Shown piece after piece: positions 11,601-23,600 of a DNA stretch of 64,000 nt (positions within the stretch are counted from its first letter, which is position 1; each line of letters starts with the position of its first letter). Below the pieces are notes generated by a model, which was given only the letters and a program-made list of their open reading frames with translations, ran no database searches and was not told where the DNA came from. Origin of the DNA: Amoebophrya sp. A120 (Eukaryota > Sar > Dinophyceae > Syndiniales > Amoebophryaceae); the NCBI GenBank assembly GCA_905178155.1, contig CAJINV010000034.1, positions 62,001 to 126,000 on the forward strand. The letters run 5' to 3'. A program made the translations under genes and the position numbers.

Positions 11601-14600
11601 GGCGTATGGCGTATTAGCACAAATTCCGCCCGAGTCCCAGATCGATATTTGCGATGCATATCAAAAAGCCGCTGGGAAACTTCAACACGAAGCTGGATCA
11701 AGTAACGTGCAATGTGATTTCTATCGTATGACTGCGTCAACTTACCCAAACTCAACTTACCCAAAAATTTAACTAGCCATTTTAATTAACTACTTAGAGT
11801 CCGGACTTACTATCCGGCGCCGTTAAATCTACGTTTATTAGTTAAGGTAAATAGCTATTTTGAAAGGGATGTTTTCAGGCGTGTGTAGAAGGCGCAACCT
11901 CCGCTACCAACGATCACGGATTCCCCTCGGAACGGCACCTTAACCCTGAACCCAAGCAGGAGCGGAAGATGGAGCGGAAATCGATGTAAACCGGCTGCTA
12001 TCCAAATGAAAATGCAAAGACCTCTCCAATGTGCGACAGCATCAAGCGCTTCTCTTGTAGATCATACAAAATGCAACACAATCGCCAAGCTGAAACGGAC
12101 AGAAAGAAAGCACTCAAATCATATAGCAGCACTGAGAAGATCCACTGGTAAACATCACAAATCAAGCACGAAAGAGGTCTGAATTCCAATGGTATAAATT
12201 CGCCAAAATGTCCAGCATCGAAATTGTAGGTCTCCAAAATTGCGCTGCTCCTCTCCACACATGCACTGTTCCAAGAATGACAATTTCAAACCGCAATGCT
12301 CTGAATATCTTCTAGCTCCTTCAGATCCTGGCTTCGTCGTCTCGTCGTCTTTAATTATTTTCTGCTCAGGATTGGGCGTATCCACAATTCCAATTTTTCA
12401 CCTTCACAGCAGCGACTGCTACTTACTTCGCAATGTCGAAGTGTCTCAACAAGAGCTGCAAGATGTTGCAGAAACAAAAGATGCGCTGGACCCCGCAGGA
12501 GGTCCTGTTGTGGCTCATCATGAGCTTGCTCGCCCTGATGTGCTATTCATTGCGGCGGTGGTGGAGGCGGGAAAGGAAACAACAGCATGGGCATCGTGAG
12601 CGAACTCGTGGCCTGGCTATCCCGCCTCGACACCGATGAGCTCAGCATGGTAATTCAGCGTGCCCGGCAAGAGCAGGAAAAAAAGATGGCCCGCGAGCAA
12701 GGAGTACTATTGATATTTGATTTCTTACCATGACAAACTGCCCTCTATTTCTTGAATTTGTAGTGATGCTTTACATTTTTGTTTTCATGCCTGTAGTCTC
12801 TGATGCAATTGTAGTGCCTGCCAATAAATACTCGCTTAACTGACTCAAATGTCAGTGCCTCCACCTGTCCCAAGTGCGCAGCGAGCCCCTAGCCCGCGGA
12901 GCCGGAACCTGGAATCAACTAGAACTTCGCGAGATCCGCGAGATCGTCAGTTGCTGGCGTGGAGTGCGACAAAGTGATCTAGATCGCCGCTTGGCCCATG
13001 GTGCGCAGTTCATCTGGCTCATTAGCAACATCAACATCCGGGCCGGAGGACAGGTATATACTTCTATGAACATGCGCGCGTTGATGTGTTGCTTCATCTA
13101 CAGATCGTGCTTGAGCGTTTTGATCATGTCATACAGGTCGTGACGCATAGATCTGGAGTCGGTTGTTCTACGAAATGAAAATCAGTAAAATCCCGCGTAT
13201 AACTACACAGATCCCGCAGGACTTGCGCCACCGCAGTGCTCGCGTTTGTGCGTGCTACCTGAGAAACGAGTACTGTCAAACCTCCGCCCGCGCCTTGTGC
13301 GACCGCATGCCCAGCCAGCGAGATGGAACTGGGTGCGATGCTGAGCCGCCGTGAGATCAACCCGGATGGGAGCGTGTTCTCCAAGGCCGCAGCTTTACTG
13401 CAAGGCTCCACCAACGCCACCTCCATGAACCTGGTCCACGGTGCCGCTTTCCCAATGGCCAGCGCAGCTCCAATTCAGGTGCACAACACGCTCAACATCG
13501 GCGCGCTTTTAGATCATGTAGTTATTATTTTTGATGGTTGCGTGCGTCGTGTGGTGGATTGAGAGTGAAGACGATCGCTTCCGCATGTAATCCAACAAGC
13601 CATAATATCAGGGCTCCAGCACCAGCATGATGATCACGGGCGGTTCGAACGCGCCTCCACTGATGGACCGCCCGCTGCAGACGTTCCCCGCGCGACGGTC
13701 GCTGACCATCGGCGAGAAGATGTCCGCAAACCGTGCCCCCCGTGGTAGCAACGACCCGATGCCGTTTCCCGAAGTGGAGCACTACGGCATGATGCACACG
13801 ACCACCACCGAGGCGACGACCAGTCCGCGCGGTTTGGTTGCGGACACGTCCAGGGAGCTGCTTCCCCCCGATGCGAAAACGACTGGCGCTTTGATTCCCA
13901 CCGGTGGTGGGAAGGAGACACTGCTCCCACCGGATTCTCCGGTGGCGAAGCCGCAGCCGAAGTCTGTCTCGATCCTGGCTGCGCCGTCTGCTAGCAGCGT
14001 GATGGAGTCGTCGTCTTCGAACGAGGCCCCGCAGCCGGAGTTCACGCTGGATGGTATCGATTCTTCCAGCGCCTCATCGGCCGTCGGCAACAACTTGTTG
14101 GACACCAACAGCACCCTGGGTGCGGAGTTTGACGCTTTCAACGACGCTGGCGCGACGGCGAAGGTATGAATCTGTAAAAACTCCTTTTGCAACCTCACAT
14201 CTATGTATGCATATTGACACTTCACACAAGTTGGCAGCTTTGCATTGTGTTTTCATTCTGTCACGCATTGAAAATGATGTTGTGAGGAGGCAAAGGGAGT
14301 TTTGTGTTTCATACCTTGCTAAGATGAAGTCCAAGGCCAAAGCTGCGTCCAAGGCCGAGCCGAAGGTGGAACCGAAGCCCGCCGCAAAACCGGCCGGAAA
14401 AGCCGCTACCAAAGCCGCTGCTAAGAATGCTGCGAAGGCGAAGTGTGCTGAGCCGCCGGCGAAGCGTGCGAAGAAGTGAATTATCTGCAGTAGTCGGCTT
14501 TCTTTCAATTCTTTGTTCTACATATTTGAGTGTAAAACATCGAAGTAGAAAGCTAGCACTTCTCACTATGGCTTGTTCTTTCTAGTGGAAGTGCCATGTA

Positions 14601-17600
14601 ATGTCTAGCAATTTTTTTGAAAGTGATTTCTTATTTGGTTTTTTCATTATATATTTGCTCTCGTCTCTCTCCATGGTAAAGACAAATCCGCAAGGACACA
14701 AATCTTCAGCCAGAGCTTTACACTTTCGCAACGCCCTATCCTTCGCCGGAGCAAAGTTATTTCTGCGTGCAGTTATGGACGGAGCTCTTGGCAAGGAAAC
14801 TACTTTTTAAAAGCAGCACGCACTAGAAATATTTGACGACTCCATGGGGCTGCGCGTTCTTCTGGCGTGGTAAGTCCACGCATCTATAAACGAGAGGATG
14901 ACGAAGCGCTGCTTGTACTACAGGCGGCGCGGCATTATGATGAAAACATCAAAGACCGGCTGTAAAAGCCATTTGAATTTTTGAAAGTAGCTGTGGTCTT
15001 AGTCAGCTACTGTCTGTAAAACGATGAAAAAATGAACTTGCGCGACCTGCTTGAAAGGCTACTGCGATTGGCGTTTTGTGTTGTTCTGCTGCTGATTGTG
15101 TCGCTGTTGCGGGCTAATGATGAGGGACAGATGAGAGATGCGCTGAAGTTTGTGTCTTCGTAGCATAGCACACCCTGGTTGAAGATTATGTACTTCGCGC
15201 GAGCAAGATGCTTCCCTTCCCGCAAGTCGATCCGTTCTTGGCGGCTGAAAATGCCGTTGTTGCGCATGAAGCGGTGGCGCAAGCTGCTGCGCCGTCTCGG
15301 TATACAGCTTCCAAGGCGACGCACTGGACGCAGGTCCACCTCGACCGCGTCTCCGGAAAAGCAGAATTCGCAGTGCGTTCCGTTTTCCGCGATCCGAAGC
15401 ACTGTGGCCGCGATATATCATCGATGGCAATGGTGCTCAGAAGAAGCCACAACATCTACGATTGTCCCGATAATATAATGCTTCGGGGTGACGCGAGGAA
15501 CTTGGTACTGTAACTCATTGACGCGGAGCTTTTTTATTTGTAGCAGTATCATGAGTCACAGCATTACATCGAAGATTCTGCATATTGTGACGCATCTTAT
15601 GTATTATGCCGAAAACGTTAAATATCAGTGTTGGCGCCTGCTGTACCGCAAGAAGGAGCTGTATGGCGATCAAGCCCGGTGGAGAGACATCATCGGTGGT
15701 TGCCCATTTTCGAAAAGCATCGAGAACATCGACGCTCGCAATTTTGAAGAGTGTGTTGCTGGAGTCGAGGCGTACGGTAGGCAGCAACTTGGAGGGAATA
15801 GTCGAACCAGCACCAAGCTGCCTGAACGAAGCCGCGAGATGGTGCTACGTTCTTTTTTTGCATGCAAAAATGACATGACTTGGGTGGTGCATCGCATGAG
15901 ATGTTTTATGGATGCAGTGACTGAGTAGTAGTCTTCATATGCGTGTTGTTATGCGTCAGTCGATCGAAATAAATATCAGGACTATTACATGCGGCGATAC
16001 TCGGGTGCGAAAATTACTGCGCGGCGCAGAGCTCTCCCGCGGACAAACTGCAGACTTATTATGGAGCAATACTTCGAGCCACTGAATATAAACCCAAGTA
16101 ACCAGTGGACTTTATGCCACGACTACTCTTCGCAGCGAGCGGCGGCTGCATGCCTATGGATGCGTGGTATATTTTATATAAAAGCGCGACCTACTCCTTT
16201 CATGCTTGCGACAAGAAGAAGTTTGCTCATTTCAAAAACTACATCATCACGCGTGACATCCTTGAGCAAAGACATCAGGTGGGATTCTCGCAGCCAGAAT
16301 GCAAACGCTGGCTCGGAAAAATGGAAGAAGACTACTGCGCAATACCAATGGCAATGAAGACGGCGGAGTTTCCAAATATCAGCGACCAGAAGAAGCACAA
16401 AGATGATCACACTGCCTTGCCACTGGCTGCAGTGGCATGGCGTTTCTCTGCACGGTAGAAGAACTCTTTGGCGCCGAGGCTCTTGCTGCTGTGCTACTTG
16501 ATCCGGGTATAACGTGCGAAGCAATCGACGTGGCGAGTTGGTACGACAGCAAAAGCCCGGCTGTGTGGTCGCTGATTTTGAACGTTCTCTCGGACCAGGG
16601 CCCGTCCGAATTGAGAATGTGGCAAGTTCTCCTCCAATATATAGATGGAGCCACAAGATTACCCATCCAACATCGTCTCAGTAATAATACTGCCAATTTG
16701 TGCGAAGAAATCTCAGGCGGACAGCCCCGGGCGCCTTCGGGTTCTAATTACCAACTAAAATTCGGCTAATTTGAGAGCGCGCGCAGCCCCCTTGCGCCGG
16801 CTTGGTTGCGTGCCGAATCTCGTTGCGGAGCGCACGGGGCACATTCGGCGCGCCGCTATTCGAATGTGAGCCCGTGGCCTCGTGGCTTTGCCGATTTCGC
16901 GGCGGGGGTGTCTTTCGCTTTGCGGTATTGGCTTCGGCGGCCCGTCCCCCTTGGGTCTGGAAGCCGTGGGCGGTTGGTTGGGGCGTGTTCTGGTTTGTCG
17001 TTCGGCCTGTGACCCTCCCGGCATGGCTTCCGTCTGTGTGTTTTTTGGGCCGGGCGTGGCAGGCCGACGGACTTTGCCCCGGTAGGGAGTTTCGCGCCCC
17101 GTCCTATGGTTTCCTCCTTCTTCGTCTGGAGATGGTCCTGGGCGCGGGCAGTTCAAACATGGTGTCGACCATGTTTGACATGCCTGCCAAAAGCCCCGGG
17201 AACACCTCCCGGAATTTTCTAATTTGAAATTCTAATTGGAAAACGCACCTATTTTCGGCGCTTCTAATCTGCACCTAATCTGCAGCTAATCTGCGCCTAA
17301 TTTGCAGCTAATGTAGCTGCTAATAGGCGCTAATTGGCTGGCTAATTTGCAGCGGCCGAAAATCGCTACCGATTTCACTGTACAAAATCGCAGAAATTTT
17401 GTACAGGGAAATCGGGAACGATTTTTTGGCCGGGGGCTTGGGGATTCTCTGCAAATTAGATGCAGATTAAAGAGCATATTAGACACGGTTCCAAAAAAAT
17501 TAGATTGCAAATTAGAAACCTATTTTTCGGGGGGTCGGGTGGTGTCTCCGGATGCAAATTAAACACGAAACCGGCGCGCGCCGGACACGAATTCGAAGCC

Positions 17601-20600
17601 GATTCTGATTTGTGTCCTTTCATTCTGGCCCGGCCGATGTTTGCCCGCCCGCGTCCTCTCTTCGAATTTTGATGGCCTGTGGCCGGGCCTTTGATTGGTT
17701 GGGCGCCGCGTGTATCGGCTTGCGCTGGCGCCATGAATTCCCTTGGTGGGCCTTTCTTTGTGTTCCGGCCGGGCTTTGGGTCCGGCAGGGTGTGTGGTGT
17801 TTCTCCGTTCCGGGTTGCTTTTTTTGCCTGATTTTGCGCCTTGTTGATTCCGTTACGCCCGCCCGCGGAACAATAGTGGTCGGGGGGTTCTTTGGTTCTT
17901 CGGGGAGGCATCGCCCTCGGGTTAGGTTGTTCGGCCGGGGTGTTTTTTTCTGTGCTTGCGCCTTCTTTTGGTTCTCAAATTAGCCAACTTTCAGAAACGA
18001 ATTAGAAAAAGAAGTCGCCCGGACCTGTCCGCCTGAAGAAATCCGGCGGCTCTGCGATACTATTCGGCCGCACTTAAACGGACCGAAGGGAAGTGGTGGA
18101 AGTGTTGGCGTATTTTCGAAAATGTGGCAGCACTTGGAACGAGAAGTAGATGACTCCGATGCCGACACCGCAGCGCGTATTGCAGCGATGGGCTTCATGG
18201 TGGAGGTGGACGCCGAGACATTGAAGGACGCAATCGAAAACAGACGCACTGCTACCTGATTTTATTTCCATATGAAAACATATAACTTCTCATGCTATAT
18301 TTCATGACATAACAGCTTCGAGCTGATGCCATCAAGTCAAATTATATTTGTTTTGCATAGAGCATAGCATCGGGGAAGCAATATATTTTTAGGCATGGAT
18401 CAGGGGGATCATTGATCCCCCTCCCCGATGGTAGATTTTGAATCGACAAAAAATCATCACACCGTCGCGATTAGAGAAAAAAAGACGTCTCGGATTTTTT
18501 TCAATTCAGGCGCATAAATTATAAAGTATTTCGATACCTGTCTCATGCTTCCATTTCATTTACAATTCCAACCAAGGCACGAAGCTGGTGAATGGTGTCT
18601 CAACGCGGTGGCAACGCAGCCCAGCCGGCGCAAAAATCCTCTCGGAGAACCCGCATGAGTTTGATTTTATATTCAGCGCCTTGATGGACGACGAGCGGCT
18701 CCACGACACGACTGCTGCGCGAAGAGCTGCTCGCCAAGAACTCGAAAGTCGAAGTGCAGAAGACAACGACTATGATGGTCGATTCCGGTGCGACGATTTA
18801 GATCACGCGGCGGCAGCACTTGGCGGCACGTGGTTGGGATATGCGAGCCAGGTGTACGGTGCGAAAACGAAAGCTCCACCCGGCGACGCGGAAGCTCTTC
18901 TCGACATATCAAAAACGCATGTCGATGCGCATTACCTCTTCGAAGCTCTTTTCGGCAGCGACCGCACGAAGATGTTTGCGAAACCGGAAGCGCTAGCAAC
19001 TGCGCGAAGGTTTCTCGACCCGAATCTCGACGAAAATTCTCATCTAACAACTCCGCAACTGCGCGAGAAAGTGCGGGCTCGACGCGACGCGTTTTGGAAG
19101 GATATGGTGGTAGATGCGGTCGCTTCTCTGCCGAAAAGCGACAATCACAGGAAGACTTTCTGGAAGTTTTTGCGTAACGTTTTGCAGTGCGATATGCAGG
19201 ACCTCTACGACCCGCAATACGGTCTGTTCGAGTCCATCGTCGACAAGCGCATCACTACTCCTACCCGCGACCAAGTTCCGCACCTTGAGAAAAGTCTTCC
19301 ATTTCGGCAGTTCGGATTCACAAAGCGGTCAATGCGCTGCATCATAGATGAACGCCTCGATGTTTTGGAGGAGAAGACCAACGCGAACTGCAAGTCTTTT
19401 TTTCTCAGTGAGAAAATTATCGAAAACGCCTGGAAGGACAAGTTGTTGCAGAAGAAGGCCGGCAAAGCGGATCAGTCACAGTACACCCGGCAGATTGCGC
19501 GGTGGAATCTAGTGGAGAAAACGCCCTGCTTCGAAACTATTCCGATATGCAAGAACCAGGAGAAGACTCCGCCGCTGGGTACTACTACTATTGTCGATGG
19601 CATCAGCGAGGTTTTGCAGAATCGCAAAAAGATCTGCAGTACTACGATGGACACAGCGATGAAACAACTGGAAACCAATGCGCTCGCGGTGGATAGTGCT
19701 TCCAAATCTGCGTCGCAAGCCGATGAGTTTGAACAGCTTCTCGGCGATCTGGAGAAGTTTGCGCGGGAAAAAGCAAAAAAAACTCCGCTGGTTCAGAAGC
19801 TGTGGGGCGACCTCCTGGATCACAAGAAATCTTATTTCGGAAGCGAGAGCCTTGGCCTCAGAGGCATGATCACCAAGTGCGTCCTGGACTACGAGATCCA
19901 GTCGCCCGAAGAATATAAAATGCACAAGAGCTGCAGCGTCGTCCTGGCCGAGAAGAAGAAAATAGCAGCGCAAATTGCTGAGCGGGGTTTTGTCATCGGT
20001 CGCGATTCGAAAACGCACCAGGTGACTTGCGTCTTCTACTATTCCGGCGGCCGCATCGGATACAAAAATCCCCGCCAAAGCGAGGATAGCAGCAGCGTGT
20101 ACTTGATGTGCGAGACCGTGCAAACAATTGCTTTCCAGCCGGATTTCTTGCGCGGAGTAGACTTTTTTGAAGGTTCCATCCATCCGTCCATCGGAAAAGT
20201 TACACGCTTCGAAATCGAGCTCCGGAATGTGCACTGGTTGCCTTCTACTACCGCGATGCTTTCCGTTTTTCAGCACGCTAAGGTAGACCAGCAGTATGCT
20301 GCGCTGCGAGGACTAGTCAACCAGTTTCCGGAGTTTACGAAGCACTTGTTTTCGAAGCTACCAGAGCGGGTGCGTCGTGCGTGTTTCATCAGTTACAAGG
20401 ACGGAAACTTCTCCTCTTTGCACATGGAAAAACTGATCGAGAGGCTCAGCGACAAGCGGCTGCGCAAATCTACCACCACTCTCGAGTTCGTCCAGCAGCA
20501 CAATAAAAAAATCGACGAAGCGCGGGAGAAGGCTGCGCATTCGGTTTTCGATCCGAAAATGCGCGAGGCCATCGCTGGTGGTAAATCGTCGTCGTCTTCC

Positions 20601-23600
20601 GCGGGCTGTTCCCGCGAGCGCGCAAAAGTCATCATTTCCGTACACCAAAACAACCTGCCGGGCTTCGTTCCGAAATTAATCGCGGTAGGCCGCAGCCATC
20701 GTGTGACGCAAGGTGTCGGCGGCGACAAGGTGAGGCTCTACTGGGCCGAGCCGGATTACAAACCGAAAAAAAGTCCTCTCTGCCCGGAATGCGAAACCAC
20801 CGGCGATGGAGCATATGAGGAAAATTGCAATCGCCACCTGAGTTTCAACTTCATTTGCAACCAAAGTAAAAATGTCACGCGCGTTTCATTCTGCAAAAAT
20901 TCACGTGGCGATTGCATTTTTCATGTTCGTAATGATCTTGCAAATTTTAAACGCTTTTTGTTGCCCCGCGTGCTGCTTGAGTTCGGTCTTGAAGCTGCTG
21001 ATGTGAACGCTACGTATCTGAGGAAAATGCGAGTAGAGAAAAATGCCTAGTCAGCTGCTACTTGCGGCGCTTCTGCATAGTATCGATTTAGCATGACAGG
21101 AGGCGATGGCGCATTTTTAATAGTCAGAAGCTGTGCTTCTTTTTTTACATTTTTTGCATGACAAATACCCTTTCTTTTCATTCTAGAATTGATGTCATGC
21201 AAAGTGCATCCGCTCGCATTTTCCTTGCATACGCTGATCAGTGAAAAAATGGTCAACATAGTTGCGGACGAGCTCGACCTAGACCAGGAGCAGTGCACCG
21301 GAAGTAAAATCTTCTCCAAAGCAGCAGAACAAAAAACAACAGCTGAGAAGCGGGCCACCCTTCTTCCTGTAGTCGAAGAAAAAGAAACGAAACAAAGAAA
21401 GATGTCAAGTAAAGCAGCAAAAAAATCCGAACCTTCCAAAAGTAAAGCTAGTTCGTCAAAACTAAACGCTCCAGGAAAAGGAGACGTGCCGCGACTTACT
21501 GGACCAAAGGCGAAAATGAAGTCGAAGAAGAAAAAAGACGATACAGACAGTGAAGATGAAGAAGACGACTAAACCAGTAAAAGCGTACTTATTTAGTGGT
21601 AGTGACTGCAAAACGCAATAACGCGCTTCAGTTTTTTTTGTTTCTATCGAGCCACTCTATTACTTCCTCCACATGCCGGCTTTTGCCTCGCGATTTATCT
21701 TCGTGCGTTTTGAAAAAAAACACCTCTATGATAACTCTTTCGAGTCAGTGACAAGGGTCGCACTTTTTGAAAAAAGTAGTTGCATGAGTATAGTAAAACA
21801 AAAAAAACTCAGTAGCACCGTAGTGCAAGTTTTATAGTGCGTCCTCTTGAATAAAATACCCTGCAAGCGTATGCCTACAGAAACTGCTTGCCCTCACTAC
21901 AGTACCAGCCTGGTGCTCGCTGGAGTTTACATTATTCCGCAGCTGTTATCGTTCGCTGTGCCATTGTCGTGATGGTTCTGCTTGTCGTGGTCAGCTGGTT
22001 GCTTTCGTTTTGTATTAGTCGGAAACTCATCTTCAAGTGCACGCGCTACTGCTTTTGCTAGTTCGTCTTTCTCGAAGTATTTCATCTCGATCCACCGGCT
22101 TCGTTTCTTTCGCACACCAGCAACAGGAGGGCACGCAGCAAGCATGCTAATCCCAGGGTGGCTGTGGTTTTGAGAGTGCAATTACATCTCGAGTCTCGTT
22201 ATTTTTTGCTTCGTAGTTGTGTCTTCTTTTCCTCGTCAAAAACACGTGCTCCATGCAGTTTCGAAGCCCATATATGTTTCTTTAGGTTTGGCTTCAAGCT
22301 ATTGCATCACCAGATAACAAAAACGCACCTGTCGTCTCGCCGTAAGTAACCATTAGCGTCCAACTCTGCAAAAGAGATAAGTACGGAGCCTGCTAGCTCA
22401 AAGGCGCGAGGGCTAGCGGCATCATATGGCTCAACGTGAGCCAGTAGGTAGTCCGCGTCTCCACGTTCGTAGTTTTTCCCGCTCTTCCTGGTTTTAGATT
22501 TTTGAGGGCGTAGTGGATCTACAAAAAGCGACAACAACTAACACCTTCGAACAATATCAAAATGCACCACGTACCGCAGCATCTTCACCCTCAAACCCAG
22601 CGACGCGCCGTTTTCAACCCGCCACACGCCAGCCTTCTCCTGTACCGCGATACGATGCTGCTCTTGCCCTGCGAAGTAATTAAAGATGCCCGTCCGTCGC
22701 TTCGCCTTCGGTTTCGGCTAATTCATACCGGATTCCGCTGTTTTGTAACGAGTCGCAGAAGGCTAGTCTTGCTGCTTTCTCTCGTAGCGATCCGGCACTG
22801 AAGCAGTTCGCCAGCGTTGTGTTTGTAAATAGATTAGTACTGGAAGCGCACCAAATTGCGTTCAACCGCTGCGATAGATTGCTCCTCGTGCAATTGTGTC
22901 GCGCGTTTGTTGCGTCGAAATTTGCATACCGCCCGCACTGATGAACCAGGTGAACTAGGACTTCATCGGTGTCGTCCAATGATATCCCAACCAGCACAAC
23001 ATCGCGCAAAGCAGTTTTCTCGTTGTTCAGAATCGACTTCGTTTTTCTGTGGTAGTCTCCGGCTCTCCGCGAAGTTACTTTGAGCTGCATAGGTAGAGAA
23101 AATCCTGCGTCATGGCCTCCCGAGCGGGTTCGGTTTTTATTCGTATAGCGCAGTCGTGCGTAGAAGTCAGCTTTTTTCTCGTGCGCTGGCACGACCGTAA
23201 ATGACTCCTCTATAAGCTCCCTGAAGAGAGTAGCTCCTTTGCGCTCAGTTTTCTTAGGATCTGAGCCCATCTCGTTCGTATGAAAGGATAAACGTGAGGG
23301 ATTTTCACAATTTCCAATGTAAAAACGCACTTCGTCGGGATCGAAAATCAACATTACTACCCTGAAAATTCTTACAGTTGAAGCGATTCATTGTTCTATT
23401 TGCCATGTAAATCGCTACACTTTGACCACTTTTCATTACAAGAACCCGCCAGCTTCCCCATATAAGGCATTTTGATCATGCACCCCATGAGCACTACCTT
23501 GTACAGCTTTGCATATCTAGATCCTTTCAATATACAATTGCAATACAATTAGAAAGGATCTGTAGTGGTTGTTATTGTGCTGGTTCTGTGCGATGTAGTA

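Noticed and set aside
11666-11731. Gene B ending at the TGA at 11729-11731
   Set aside because: The stop lies 3 bp inside the 12.1 kb element. The methyltransferase motif and frame continue after the matching TSD at 23855-23859, so the true end is at 25809.
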